Below are positions 43,589 through 52,167 of a stretch of 64,000 nt of DNA, in pieces (position 1 is the stretch's first letter; the number at the start of each line of letters is the position of its first letter). Below the pieces are notes generated by a model. It was given only the letters and a program-made list of their open reading frames with translations. It ran no database searches and was not told the origin of the DNA. The position numbers and the translations under genes were made by a program. Source of the DNA: Microbacterium ulmi (lineage in GTDB: Bacteria > Actinomycetota > Actinomycetes > Actinomycetales > Microbacteriaceae); the NCBI RefSeq assembly GCF_011759705.1, contig NZ_JAAOZF010000002.1, forward strand, positions 496,001 to 560,000, in the 5' to 3' direction.

Positions 43589-45013
43589 TCAGACGACGGA
43601 CTCCAGCTGGTCGACGGAGGCGATGGGTGCGCCGGCGCGCACGCGCGCCCACGCCTCCGCAAGAAGGTCGACGGCGCGCTCGAGGTCATCCGATGGCGAT
43701 GTGAACGGCAGCCGCAGGTGACGGTCGTGTCCGCCCTCGACCGAGAAGCGGGGGCCCGCCGACAGCAGCACTCCTCGCGACCGGACGTCCATGACGAGCG
43801 CAGCACTGAGCGGCGCGTCGAGCTCGATCCACAGCGAGACACCGCCCTGCGCTCGCGGGACGCGCCACTCGGGAATCCGCTGTCCGAGCGCGGAGATGAG
43901 AGAGTCCCTCCCCGCCTTCAGCAGATGCGACCGCTGGGCGACGATCTCGTCGAGCCGCGGCAGAAGCCGCGATGCGACTGCCTGCTCGAACTCGGGAGTT
44001 CCCAGATCGTGCGACGACCGGGCCGCGACCAGGCGGCGGACGAGATCGCCCTCGGCGCGGATCCAGCCGACCCGCAGGCCTCCCCACACGGTCTTGCCGA
44101 GCGATCCCACGCGGACGACCGTCGCGGGGTCGCCGCCCGCGAAGCCAGGTGCCACAGGTCCTCGATCGATGTCGAGGTCCGCTGTCGTCTCATCGAGCAC
44201 GAGGATCGTCCCCGCCCGTTCGGCCGCCCTGTGGATCGCAGCACGTTCGTCGGCCGACATCGATCCGCCCGTGGGGTTCTGGAAGTCGGGCATGAGGTAG
44301 GCGAGCACGGGGAGAGTCCGCGAAAGAGCCTGCTCCGCGCGCTCGATGTCCCAGCCGTCATCGATCGTCACGGGCACACCGACCAGCCGCGCACCAGCGC
44401 GCCGCAGCGCGTCGGCCGCGTGAGGGTAGGTGGGCGTCTCGATGAGGACGCGGTCCCCCCGTCCGAGCAGCACGGCCGAGAGCAGGTGGATCGCCGACTG
44501 CGCTCCCGTCGTCACGAGGATCTCGGCCGCTGTCGTCGGGATGCCTCGTCTCGTGTACAGGGCCGCGATCGCCTCGCGCAGGTCCGGGCGCCCCAGCACG
44601 TCGTACCCCGAGCGAGCGACGAGGGCGGCGGATGAGGTCGCGACATCCGCCATCACTCCGGCAAGACCGGGCCAGGCGGGAGGACTCGCCTGCTGAAGAT
44701 CGATCGCGCCGGCCCCCGAGATCACCCGCCCGGGATCGCGACGGCGCAGCGGAAGCGTCACGCTGCCCGAGCCTCGGAGGCTCGCGATGTGGCCCGTGTC
44801 GCGCAGGCTCCGGTAGGCCGCCGCCACGGTGCTGCGACTCAGGTGGAGCATCGCGGCGAGCTCGCGTTCCGCGGGAAGCGCGGTTCGCGGTGCCAGCCGA
44901 TTGTCGAGGCAGAGGAGTCGGATTCCGTCGGCCAGAGCCTCGTAGGCGGGCTCGCGCGTCCGCCAGCCGCCGAGCGCCGCCGTGAGTGCACGAGCCGAGA
45001 CACGAGAATCCAT
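43589..45013 (-). CDS. MocR-type PLP-dependent regulator, YczR subgroup
   Basis: A 474-aa fusion of a GntR winged helix (residues about 20-90: YEALADGIRLLCLDNRLAP, RELAAMLHLSRSTVAAAYRSL) and an aminotransferase fold I domain (about 110-470) with the PLP lysine in VGSLGKTVWGG and LMPDFQNPTG. The fold senses rather than transaminates in MocR proteins. It is divergent from a YczE-type membrane gene, the hallmark of the YczR subgroup. ATG 45013 gives the complete GntR domain. Repeated TTGGA sites lie in the shared promoter. Confidence 0.92.
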   Translation of the reverse strand: MDSRVSARALTAALGGWRTREPAYEALADGIRLLCLDNRLAPRTALPAERELAAMLHLSRSTVAAAYRSLRDTGHIASLRGSGSVTLPLRRRDPGRVISGAGAIDLQQASPPAWPGLAGVMADVATSSAALVARSGYDVLGRPDLREAIAALYTRRGIPTTAAEILVTTGAQSAIHLLSAVLLGRGDRVLIETPTYPHAADALRRAGARLVGVPVTIDDGWDIERAEQALSRTLPVLAYLMPDFQNPTGGSMSADERAAIHRAAERAGTILVLDETTADLDIDRGPVAPGFAGGDPATVVRVGSLGKTVWGGLRVGWIRAEGDLVRRLVAARSSHDLGTPEFEQAVASRLLPRLDEIVAQRSHLLKAGRDSLISALGQRIPEWRVPRAQGGVSLWIELDAPLSAALVMDVRSRGVLLSAGPRFSVEGGHDRHLRLPFTSPSDDLERAVDLLAEAWARVRAGAPIASVDQLESVV

Positions 45014-45030
45014 GGAGCCAGAATACTCAG

Positions 45031-45068
45031 ATTGGACTGAACGGCTCGATCCAATTGTGCGGTTGGAT
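45031..45068. promoter_or_regulatory. TTGGA half-sites between yczR and yczE
   Basis: Three half-sites: ATTGGA (45031-45036), its complement TCCAAT (45050-45055) and TTGGAT (45063-45068). The first and third are direct repeats 32 bases apart (about three turns); the second is inverted. MocR regulators typically bind such combinations of direct and inverted repeats. The last site ends seven bases before the yczE ATG. Confidence 0.6.
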
Positions 45069-45074
45069 GTCGAC

Positions 45075-45797
45075 ATGACTCGACGCGTCCTGCAACTTCT
45101 TGTCGGTCTCGTCCTCTACGGGACCGGCTGCGCGCTCACGATCGAGGCGGGACTGGGCGTCGACCCGTGGACGGTGCTCGCTCAAGGTCTCGCCATCCAC
45201 ACCGCCATAGGCATCGGCTGGGTGACGAACATCCTGGGATTCGTCGTTCTCCTCCTGTGGATTCCGCTTCACCAGCGACCGGGCATCGGCACGATCGCCA
45301 ACATCCTGCTCGTGGGCACGAGCATGCAGGGGGCGCTCGCGGTCATTCCTCCCGTGTCTGGGATCGTCGCGCAGGTGGCGGTGCTGGTCGCAGGGATCGT
45401 GGTCGTGGCGATCGCGTCCGGCCTGTACATCGGCGCGCACTTCGGGCCCGGACCCCGCGACGGCCTCATGACCGGCATGCACTCGCGCCTCGGCTGGCCC
45501 ATCTGGGCGTGCCGAGCACTCGTCGAGGTGAGCGTGCTCGCTGTCGGCTGGATCCTCGGCGGAACGGTCGGCATCGGCACCGTGCTGTTCGCTGCCCTCA
45601 TCGGACCGCTCGTGCACGTGGCACTGCCCCTGCTCGACGTCTCGAGCCCGCACGACGGCGCGGCGCGTCCGCACGGCGGAGCGAACAGACACGGCGGTCG
45701 ACGGCGCGGCGAGACGAGTCGTCCGCGTGGCGGAACGCACGCGCGCCGTGACGGCGCGACGGCCGCGACCGACGAGACCGCCGCCGCGGCATCCTGA
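45075..45797 (+). CDS. YczE/YyaS/YitT-type membrane protein
   Basis: A 240-aa membrane protein with five helices in residues 1-185: LLVGLVLYGTGCALTIEAGLGVDPWTV at the N-terminus is the YczE family start, and GPGPRDGLMTGMHSRLGW is its central conserved loop. The last 45 residues are His/Gly/Arg-rich and disordered. Transport function is suspected, substrate unknown. ATG 45075 is chosen; an in-frame GTG at 45057 is the alternative. Regulation by the divergent YczR is likely. Confidence 0.88.
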   Translation: MTRRVLQLLVGLVLYGTGCALTIEAGLGVDPWTVLAQGLAIHTAIGIGWVTNILGFVVLLLWIPLHQRPGIGTIANILLVGTSMQGALAVIPPVSGIVAQVAVLVAGIVVVAIASGLYIGAHFGPGPRDGLMTGMHSRLGWPIWACRALVEVSVLAVGWILGGTVGIGTVLFAALIGPLVHVALPLLDVSSPHDGAARPHGGANRHGGRRRGETSRPRGGTHARRDGATAATDETAAAAS

Positions 45798-45798
45798 A

Positions 45799-46011
45799 TC
45801 AGTGCTCGCGGAACTCGGGCCAATCCGAGCCGGGCTTGAGCCGCGAGTAGAGGGCGTTCTTCGCGACCTCCATCGACGGGTAGACACCGAGGCTCGTGTC
45901 GGCCCCGGCCATCCGGACGGCGTACCCCTCGTCCTCGGTCTTCTCGATCGTGCCAAGCGCCCCTGCGTGGCCGTACGCGACCCAGAGGCGGCGTGAAGTC
46001 GTTTCCGTCAT
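45799..46011 (-). CDS. small conserved hypothetical protein (70 aa)
   Basis: A 70-aa soluble protein (RRLWVAYGHAGALGTIEKTE, then YAVRMAGADTSLGVYPSMEVAK). The pattern of two short beta units and a helix suggests a compact fold. AGGAG lies seven bases before the ATG at 46011, which fixes the start. It converges on yczE with one base between the stops. Function unknown. Confidence 0.75.
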   Translation of the reverse strand: MTETTSRRLWVAYGHAGALGTIEKTEDEGYAVRMAGADTSLGVYPSMEVAKNALYSRLKPGSDWPEFREH

Positions 46012-46157
46012 TTCGACACTCCTTTCGGGATTCGCCTGGTGACTGCACCCGACGCTACGCCCGGTCCAGGGCGTCCGCCAGGGTCGCACGCTGTGTGACG
46101 CTCGTCGTGGAGGAGATCCACAGGGTCGCCGGCGGACCGGTAATCTGGACTGACCTT

Positions 46158-46230
46158 CCCTCCGTAGCTCAGGGGACAGAGCGAGCGGTTTCTACCCGCA
46201 AGGTCGGGGGTTCGAATCCTCCCGGAGGGG
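46158..46230 (+). tRNA. tRNA-Arg(UCU)
   Basis: Acceptor CCCTCCG/CGGAGGG, D-arm GCTC/GAGC, anticodon loop TTTCTAC (anticodon TCT), T-arm GGGGG-TTCGAAT-CCTCC, discriminator G. CCA is not encoded. The outermost anticodon-stem pair is A-A. Confidence 0.93.
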
Positions 46231-46241
46231 CTCTGTGATGA

Positions 46242-46272
46242 GTCGTGACATAGGTCTCACCTGAGTCACGAC
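46242..46272. repeat. 31-bp near-perfect dyad downstream of tRNA-Arg
   Basis: Outer arms GTCGTGAC (46242-46249) and GTCACGAC (46265-46272), inner arms AGGT and ACCT, three-base centre CTC. Too regular for chance. It could be an insertion-sequence end remnant or a regulator site; it sits between the tRNA and the terminator. Confidence 0.6.
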
Positions 46273-46287
46273 ACAGGAGATATGAGG

Positions 46288-46320
46288 AGAAGGAGCCCGG
46301 CAATCGACCGGGCTCCTTCT
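46288..46320 (+). terminator. terminator of the tRNA-Arg transcript
   Basis: Thirteen-base stem AGAAGGAGCCCGG with a seven-base loop, about 55 bases after the tRNA. A short T-containing stretch follows. Confidence 0.75.
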
Positions 46321-46451
46321 GTGTGTCGCGCCAGCAGCGACGGTCGGGTCGATGGTGTTGGTCGCGATGTCGCGACTCGCCAGCGACCCATCGGAGGGGC
46401 TCGGCGGCCGATTCAGGTCGTCGCGTCGTATGCCGTCGTTAGGATGGGGCC

Positions 46452-47054
46452 ATGGTGGGCGCCTCCGAAAACGACCGGCTCGTCTGGATCGACTGCGAGA
46501 TGACGGGCCTCGATCTGGATTCGGACGAGCTCGTCGAGATCGCGATCGTCGTCACGGACTTCGAGCTGCGACCTCTCGATCCAGGATTTCAGATCGTGAT
46601 CAAGCCCGACGAGTCGGCGCTCGCCCACATGAGCGAGTTCGTCCGTGACATGCACTCGAAGTCCGGTCTGCTCGACGAGATTCCGCAGGGTGTCAGCGCG
46701 GCCGAAGCCGAGTTCCTCGCGCTCGAGTACATCCAGCGGTTCGTGCCCCGCGAAGGCAAGGCACCTCTCGCGGGCAACACCATCGGCACGGATCGCATGT
46801 TCCTCGCGAAGTACATGCCCCGCATCGACCGCTGGCTGCACTATCGCAACGTCGACGTGTCGAGCATCAAAGAGCTCTCGCGGCGGTGGTATCCCCGTGC
46901 ATACATCCACGCTCCTGCAAAGGGCGGCGGGCACCGCGCCCTCGCCGACATTCTCGAGTCGATCCGGGAGCTCGCCTATTACCGTCAGGCGGTCTTCGTT
47001 CCGCAGCCCGGTCCCACGAGCGACGGCGCGAGAGCGGCCGCGGCATCCGTCTAG
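46452..47054 (+). CDS. orn: oligoribonuclease
   Basis: A 200-aa DEDDh exonuclease that degrades short RNA (nanoRNA, pGpG) to mononucleotides in the cytoplasm. Exo I motif WIDCEMTGLD gives Asp14 and Glu16; GNTIGTDRMFL holds the second acidic site and GGGHRALADI the catalytic His and last Asp. Length is typical. It stands between tRNA-Arg and tRNA-His, a frequent order in actinobacteria. Confidence 0.96.
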   Translation: MVGASENDRLVWIDCEMTGLDLDSDELVEIAIVVTDFELRPLDPGFQIVIKPDESALAHMSEFVRDMHSKSGLLDEIPQGVSAAEAEFLALEYIQRFVPREGKAPLAGNTIGTDRMFLAKYMPRIDRWLHYRNVDVSSIKELSRRWYPRAYIHAPAKGGGHRALADILESIRELAYYRQAVFVPQPGPTSDGARAAAASV

Positions 47055-47117
47055 TGTCATCAGCGGTCCCGGAGATATGAGAGAATCAATGGGTTGCCCG
47101 CTCGCGCGGGAGACATG

Positions 47118-47190
47118 GTGGGTATAGCTCAGTTGGTAGAGCACCTGGTTGTGGTCCAGGGGGTCGCGGGTTCAAGTCCCGTTACTCACC
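47118..47190 (+). tRNA. tRNA-His(GUG)
   Basis: Acceptor GTGGGTA pairs with TACTCAC, anticodon stem CCTGG/CCAGG closes loop TTGTGGT (anticodon GTG), T-arm GCGGG-TTCAAGT-CCCGT, discriminator C73. The extra G-1 is encoded at 47117 and CCA at 47191-47193. Confidence 0.97.
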
Positions 47191-47286
47191 CCAAGAGAGC
47201 GACGCCGAGAATGCCACGCGTTCTCGAGCCGAGCGAACGAGGGTCGCGCGCACGCAGTGCGAAGCGCCCCGGTTAGGTTGGCGGTC

Positions 47287-47637
47287 GTGCTCGAGATGGA
47301 TGCCGCCGCGTTCGAGGAGCTCGTCGTCGACGAGCTCGACCTTCTCCCGGACGACATGGTCGAGGGGCTCGACAACGTCGTCTTCGTCGTGGAGGACCGC
47401 CCGGAGGACGGCAGCCCCGACCTCTTCGGGCTGTACGAGGGCTGGGCGATCACCGAACGCGACCGCTACGGCGCAGGAGAGCTCCCGGATCGGATCATCG
47501 TGTACCGCGAACCGCATCTGGCCGCGTGCGACACCGAGGGTGCGCTGCGCGACGAGATCCATACGACCCTCGTGCACGAGATCGCCCACTTCTACGGGAT
47601 CGACGACGAGCGCCTCCACGAGCTGGGGTGGGCATGA
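47287..47637 (+). CDS. zincin-like metallopeptidase-family protein
   Basis: A 116-aa minimal zinc metalloprotein with HEIAHFYGIDD (HExxHxxGxxD) near the C-terminus, as in the zincin-like family found beside clpS in actinobacteria. Activity has not been shown for most members. GTG 47287 is used; an ATG three codons later is an alternative. Its stop overlaps the clpS start (ATGA), suggesting a linked role in protein turnover. Confidence 0.87.
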   Translation: MLEMDAAAFEELVVDELDLLPDDMVEGLDNVVFVVEDRPEDGSPDLFGLYEGWAITERDRYGAGELPDRIIVYREPHLAACDTEGALRDEIHTTLVHEIAHFYGIDDERLHELGWA

Positions 47638-47936
47638 CTGCCGGCATCGCGACGCCGCGGCTCGAGGACGATCTCGGCATCGACGAGTCCGTCGAGGGCG
47701 CGCCGCCCTGGCAGACCGTCGTGTGGGACGACCCCGTCAACCTCATGAGCTATGTGACCCACGTCTTCCGCGAGTACTTCGGGCTGCCCAAGCCGATTGC
47801 CGAGCGGCTCATGCTGGCGGTCCACAACGAGGGCCACGCCGTCGTGGCGGAGGGTCCTCGCGAGCAGATGGAGCTGCACACCCGGGCCATGCACGAATAC
47901 GGGCTGTGGGCCACCGTCCGGAAGGCACCGCAATGA
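47634..47936 (+). CDS. clpS: ClpS, adaptor of Clp protease (N-end rule)
   Basis: A 100-aa adaptor that delivers proteins with bulky N-terminal residues to Clp ATPases (ClpC1 in actinobacteria). The conserved WDDPVNLMSYVTHVFREYFG is present at about residues 31-50 and EGPREQMELHTRAMHEYGL near the end. The DDPVN-type pocket is intact. Coupled by four-base overlaps to both neighbours. clpX and clpP1/P2 lie elsewhere in this window. Confidence 0.95.
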   Translation: MTAGIATPRLEDDLGIDESVEGAPPWQTVVWDDPVNLMSYVTHVFREYFGLPKPIAERLMLAVHNEGHAVVAEGPREQMELHTRAMHEYGLWATVRKAPQ

Positions 47937-48421
47937 CCGACCGCACCGTCGTCGTCGAGCTCGCCCGTATCGAGGCGGCTCACCTCTCCGCGCTCGTGTC
48001 GCAGTTCTCCGAGCTCCTCGACGAGACCGAGGACGCCTCCGACGACAGCGCCGTCGCCCGCCTCGTGCCCGACGCCTACGTCGACGACGCCGAGGCGTCC
48101 CGCGAGTTCCGCGACCTCACTCAGGACGACCTTCTCGCGCGCCGCCAGGAGGACGCTGCGGCGGTGCTTGTGTCGCTTCACGACGCCGCCCTCCTTCCCG
48201 AAGACTCCGATGACGCCGCCCTCACCGAGAACGTCGCCGTGGTCCTCGCTCCGGATGCCGTGCACGCGTGGCTGCGCACCCTCGCAGCCGTTCGCCTCGT
48301 CCTCGCGACGCGGCTCGGCATCGAGGACGCCGACGACCACGACGACGAGGACCCCCGCTTCGGGATCTACGAATGGCTCGGCTATCGCCTGGACGGCCTC
48401 GTCAGGGCGATCGAAGGGTGA
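47933..48421 (+). CDS. DUF2017-family protein
   Basis: A 162-aa acidic, helical protein (VVELARIEAAHLSALVSQFSE, then HAWLRTLAAVRLVLATRLG, ending YEWLGYRLDGLVRAIEG) that matches DUF2017, an actinobacterial family almost always encoded directly after clpS. Function unknown. ATG overlaps the clpS stop, so all three genes are one translation unit. Confidence 0.88.
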   Translation: MTDRTVVVELARIEAAHLSALVSQFSELLDETEDASDDSAVARLVPDAYVDDAEASREFRDLTQDDLLARRQEDAAAVLVSLHDAALLPEDSDDAALTENVAVVLAPDAVHAWLRTLAAVRLVLATRLGIEDADDHDDEDPRFGIYEWLGYRLDGLVRAIEG

Positions 48422-48431
48422 TCCGCGGGCG

Positions 48432-49022
48432 TCACGGGATCGGCACGACGACCGTCGCATGTGCGACCGGGTCGTCTCGGCGCACGTGGTCGTCCTCCTG
48501 CGAGGCCCAGCGCGTCCAGTGCGGCCGATACGTCTCGCCGTCCCGATCGAGCGCCCGACGTCGCCGCGACTCGCTGGGCGACTCGAGCCATACCCGCACG
48601 TCGCTGAGGCGTGCCGTGACGGGCGTGATGATGCCGGATCCCTCGACGATGAGCGGCAGCGACGGATCGACGGCGTGCGCCTCGGCGTGGGCGGAGGCAT
48701 CCCAGTCCCATCGCTGCCATACGCCCACGAACCCGCGCGCGTGCTGATTGAGGATGAGCTCCCGCGCCGACTCGACGCCCTCGGCGAGCCCGTCCCAGCC
48801 GGGATAGAGCGAGTCGAGCGCGACCAGCTGCACGCGTCCTCGGAGCGGCCACGCGGCGACGAGACGACGTGCGAGGCTCGACTTGCCGGCGCCGCTGCGT
48901 CCGTCGATCAGGACCACGGGGTTCGACGCGCCGACGGCCTTGACCGCAGCGACGACCCGCACCGTCGCGACATCGATCGCCGCAGCGAACGGGTCGCTAC
49001 TTCTTGAGGGCGCGGATGACAC
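48432..49022 (-). CDS. P-loop NTPase (uridine-kinase-like)
   Basis: About 196 aa. Walker A is GRSGAGKSSL, followed by LVALDSLYPGWDGLAEG (the Asp-rich segment of nucleoside kinases) and LIVEGSGIITPV. Fits the uridine kinase/AAA_18 group of small phosphotransferases; substrate unknown. Start uncertain: GTG 49022 overlaps the GerW-like gene by 26 bases, GTG 48962 would shorten the protein by 20 residues; neither has a clear ribosome site. Overlap suggests joint expression with the GerW-like gene. Confidence 0.78.
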   Translation of the reverse strand: MSSAPSRSSDPFAAAIDVATVRVVAAVKAVGASNPVVLIDGRSGAGKSSLARRLVAAWPLRGRVQLVALDSLYPGWDGLAEGVESARELILNQHARGFVGVWQRWDWDASAHAEAHAVDPSLPLIVEGSGIITPVTARLSDVRVWLESPSESRRRRALDRDGETYRPHWTRWASQEDDHVRRDDPVAHATVVVPIP

Positions 49023-49317
49023 GGCTGAGCGCGCTGCCCGCGACCCACACGAACGGAACGGCGACAGCCAGGAGCGAGACGATGTTGGGCTCGAAGCGCA
49101 GATCGTCACCCTTGCGGATGTAGGCGCCGACCGGAACGGCCCATCCGCCGCCTCCGCCGCCGCCGTTCCCCTCGTCGTCGGAGCCGCCGCCGAAGCCATG
49201 CCCGGCGATCGCGACGGGAACGAGGCGGACGCCGTCGACGTCCTGCTGTTCGCCGTAGACGGACGTGACTCCGATAGAGGCCGTCTGCTGCGCGAGCTCG
49301 ATTGCGATGTTGGGCAT
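48997..49317 (-). CDS. GerW/YtfJ-family protein
   Basis: A 106-aa protein of the GerW (Spore_YtfJ) family. Residues 10-95 hold the GVTSVYGEQQDVDGVRLVPV core, then a glycine-rich run (eight Gly) and GWAVPVGAYIRKGDDLRFEPN, then one C-terminal membrane-type helix. In Bacillus YtfJ/GerW is a spore protein, but homologues are widespread in non-sporulating actinobacteria with unknown role. It precedes the P-loop gene. Confidence 0.8.
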   Translation of the reverse strand: MPNIAIELAQQTASIGVTSVYGEQQDVDGVRLVPVAIAGHGFGGGSDDEGNGGGGGGGWAVPVGAYIRKGDDLRFEPNIVSLLAVAVPFVWVAGSALSRVIRALKK

Positions 49318-49362
49318 GGTCCCACGGTACTCGGCGTGCGACCGCCTGCCCAGGGCGGATGG

Positions 49363-50622
49363 TCAGTCGATGCGGGGAGGGCGGGGATTCGACGGGAGCG
49401 TCCGCCCGCCGCGCATGCCGCCCAGGAGCGTCGCACGCGTCACGGCGCCTCTCCCGAAGCGGGCGGCGGCGTCGTCGAGCGCGCCCTCCAGGCGTCGCCA
49501 CTCCTCGTCGTCGTCCCACAGCGAGGGGGGTGCGACGCCGGCGGGCCGGAGCTTCTCGGCGCGCACACCCACGAGCCGCACGGGAAGACGACGGTCGATC
49601 GAGGCGAACAGGTCGTGCGCGGCATCCCCTATCCGCTGTCCGACGGCCGTCGGCTCGGACAGCGTCTGCGATCGATTGACCGTGGAGAAGTCCGCGAACC
49701 TCACCTTGATCGCAATGGTCGCCGCCTCCCAGCCGTTCGCGCGCAGCCTCGCGCCGACACGGTCTGCGAGCCGCCGCAGCTCCGACCGCAGGATCGCGGT
49801 GTCGTCGATGTCGACGTCGAACGTCTCTTCGTGACCGACGCTCTTCTCGACCCGCTCCGTGTCGACCTCGCGGGGGTCGACTCCGCGTGCGAGATGCCAG
49901 ATGCGATCGCCCGTCGCCGCACCGAGCGCGCGATCGAGCACGGAGCGCGGCGCTTCCAGCACGTCGGCGACGGTCCGGATGCCGCGGCCCTCGAGCGCCT
50001 CGGCGGCCTTCGGACCGACCCCCCACAGCGCGCGCACGGGGCGCGCGGCGAGAAAGGCGGCGGTGTCGGCCTCCGCGACGATGAGCAGTCCGTCGGGCTT
50101 GCTGATGGTCGACGCCATCTTCGCGACGTGCTTGGTCGCCGCGACGCCGACCGAGCAGGTGAGCCCCGTCTCGTCGAGCACACGGGCGCGCAGCATCCGC
50201 GCGATCTCGCCTGGGCTCCCCCACAGCCGCCGCGCGCCGCGCACGTCGAGGAACGCCTCATCGATCGAGAGCGGCTCGACGAGCGGCGTGAACTCCCGGA
50301 AGATGCGCATGACCTCCGCCGACAGCGCCAGATACCGCTCGAAGTGCGGCATGACGACGATCGCGGTCGGACAGAGCCGAAGCGCCTGTCCGACCGGCAT
50401 GGCCGAGCGCACGCCGAACCGACGCGCCTCGTACGAGGCGCTCGAGACGACGCCGCGCCCTTCTGGGGCCCCGACGATGATCGGCTTGCCCTTCAGCGTC
50501 CGGTCGTCGAGGATCTCGACGGCCGCGTAGAACGCATCCATGTCGACGTGCAGGATGCCGGTGCCGGCGTCGTCCGCGTCAGGAGGCGAGACGAGCCGGC
50601 CCGTACCGTCGCCACGTCCCAT
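49363..50622 (-). CDS. dinB: DNA polymerase IV (Y family)
   Basis: A 419-aa lesion-bypass polymerase. The catalytic acids are in HVDMDAFYAAVE (about residues 26-36) and SIDEAFLD; the HhH thumb and the little finger (ATIAIKVRFADF) follow. It ends in a short arginine/proline tail without the consensus clamp-binding QLxLF, though a weak site may exist. ATG 50622. It is separated by about 30 bases from gatB and in the same direction. Confidence 0.95.
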   Translation of the reverse strand: MGRGDGTGRLVSPPDADDAGTGILHVDMDAFYAAVEILDDRTLKGKPIIVGAPEGRGVVSSASYEARRFGVRSAMPVGQALRLCPTAIVVMPHFERYLALSAEVMRIFREFTPLVEPLSIDEAFLDVRGARRLWGSPGEIARMLRARVLDETGLTCSVGVAATKHVAKMASTISKPDGLLIVAEADTAAFLAARPVRALWGVGPKAAEALEGRGIRTVADVLEAPRSVLDRALGAATGDRIWHLARGVDPREVDTERVEKSVGHEETFDVDIDDTAILRSELRRLADRVGARLRANGWEAATIAIKVRFADFSTVNRSQTLSEPTAVGQRIGDAAHDLFASIDRRLPVRLVGVRAEKLRPAGVAPPSLWDDDEEWRRLEGALDDAAARFGRGAVTRATLLGGMRGGRTLPSNPRPPRID

Positions 50623-50652
50623 GAGTCGATTGTCCCAGGGACCGCCGACACG

Positions 50653-52167
50653 CTACTGCGCGGCGCGCTCCAGCACGAGCTCGCGGACACGGGCCGCGTC
50701 GGCCTGCCCCCGCATCGCCTTCATGACGGCGCCGATGACGGCACCCGCGGCCTGCACCTTTCCGTCGCGGATCTTCGCGAGCACGTCGGGCTGCGCCGCG
50801 AGGGCCTCGTCGATCGCGGCGATGAGCGCGCCGTCGTCCGAGACCACCGCAAGCCCGCGAGCGTCGACGATCTGCTGAGGCGTGCCCTCCCCCGCGACCA
50901 TGCCTTCGAGCACCTGCCGCGCGAGCTTGTCGGTGAGCGTGCCGGCATCGACGAGCCTCTGCAGCTCCGCGACGGCGGCGGGCTCGACGAGCTCGGCGGG
51001 CTCCTTGCCCTCGACCTTCGCGATGCGCGTCAGCTCGCCCGTCCACCACTTGCGAGCGGATGCCGGTGAGGCGCCCGCTGCGACGGTCGCTTCGATCTCG
51101 GGGAGGATCCCGCTGTTGGCGGCATCCTGGAACTCGAGGTCGGTGAAGCCCCACTCGGTCTTCAGCCGGCGCCGGCGCACGGCGGGCGGCTCGGGCAGCG
51201 CCGATCGCAGCTCTTCGATCAGCTCGACCGAGGGGGCGACCGGCAGCAGGTCGGGCTCCGGGAAGTAGCGGTAGTCGTCCGCGTCCGACTTCGGGCGGCC
51301 CGGCGAGGTGGTTCCGGTGTCCTCGTGCCAGTGGCGCGTCTCCTGCGTGATCGTGCCGCCCGCAGCGAGGATCGCGGCCTGACGCTGGATCTCGTAACGC
51401 ACAGCGCGCTCGACGGAGCGCATCGAGTTGACGTTCTTCGTCTCGGTGCGGGTGCCGAGCTTCTCCTGGCCGCGTGGGCGAAGCGACACGTTCGCGTCGC
51501 AGCGGAGGTTGCCGCGCTCCATGCGGGCCTCGGAGATGCCCAGCGACAGCACGATGTCGCGGATCGTCTGGACGTACGCCTTCGCGATCTCGGGCGCACG
51601 GTGCTCCGCGCCGAAGATGGGCTTCGTGACGATCTCGACGAGCGGAACGCCTGCACGGTTGTAGTCGACGAGGGAGTACTCGGCGCCCTGGATGCGGCCG
51701 GTCGCGCCTCCGACGTGCGACAGCTTTCCGGCATCCTCTTCCATGTGCGCGCGCTCGATCGGCACGGTGACGATCGTGCCGTCGGCGAGCTCGACGTCGA
51801 CCGAGCCCTCGAACGCGATCGGCTCGTCGTACTGCGAGATCTGGTAGTTCTTGCCGAGGTCGGGATAGAAGTAGTTCTTCCGCGCGAACCGGGACGGCGA
51901 CGCGATCGAGCAGCCGAGCGCCAGGCCCAGGCTGATCGAGTACCGGACGGCGGTCTCGTTGACGACGGGCAGCGATCCGGGGAGCCCCAGGTCGACGGGC
52001 GCGATCAGCGTGTTGGGCGCTGCGTCGTGGTTCTCCGAGTTGGCGGGGTTCGCCGCCGCAGAGAACATCTTCGTCTTCGTGTTGAGCTCGACGTGCACTT
52101 CGAAGCCGAGCACGGGCTCGAACAGCTCGAGCGCCGCGTCGAAGTCCATCAGGGTGTCCTTGGCCAT
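50653..52167 (-). CDS. gatB: aspartyl/glutamyl-tRNA amidotransferase subunit B
   Basis: A 504-aa GatB with the kinase-like cradle domain ([20 protein letters not shown] near residue 20), metal-binding residues in the first half, and the C-terminal YqeY-like tail that grips tRNA. GatCAB converts mischarged Glu-tRNA(Gln) and Asp-tRNA(Asn). The ATG at 52167 overlaps the gatA stop by one base (TGATG). Confidence 0.97.
   Translation of the reverse strand: MAKDTLMDFDAALELFEPVLGFEVHVELNTKTKMFSAAANPANSENHDAAPNTLIAPVDLGLPGSLPVVNETAVRYSISLGLALGCSIASPSRFARKNYFYPDLGKNYQISQYDEPIAFEGSVDVELADGTIVTVPIERAHMEEDAGKLSHVGGATGRIQGAEYSLVDYNRAGVPLVEIVTKPIFGAEHRAPEIAKAYVQTIRDIVLSLGISEARMERGNLRCDANVSLRPRGQEKLGTRTETKNVNSMRSVERAVRYEIQRQAAILAAGGTITQETRHWHEDTGTTSPGRPKSDADDYRYFPEPDLLPVAPSVELIEELRSALPEPPAVRRRRLKTEWGFTDLEFQDAANSGILPEIEATVAAGASPASARKWWTGELTRIAKVEGKEPAELVEPAAVAELQRLVDAGTLTDKLARQVLEGMVAGEGTPQQIVDARGLAVVSDDGALIAAIDEALAAQPDVLAKIRDGKVQAAGAVIGAVMKAMRGQADAARVRELVLERAAQ

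Noticed and set aside
48997-49317. Evidence for sporulation from the GerW-like gene
   Set aside because: The family is broadly distributed in non-sporulating actinobacteria and no other spore gene lies in the window.
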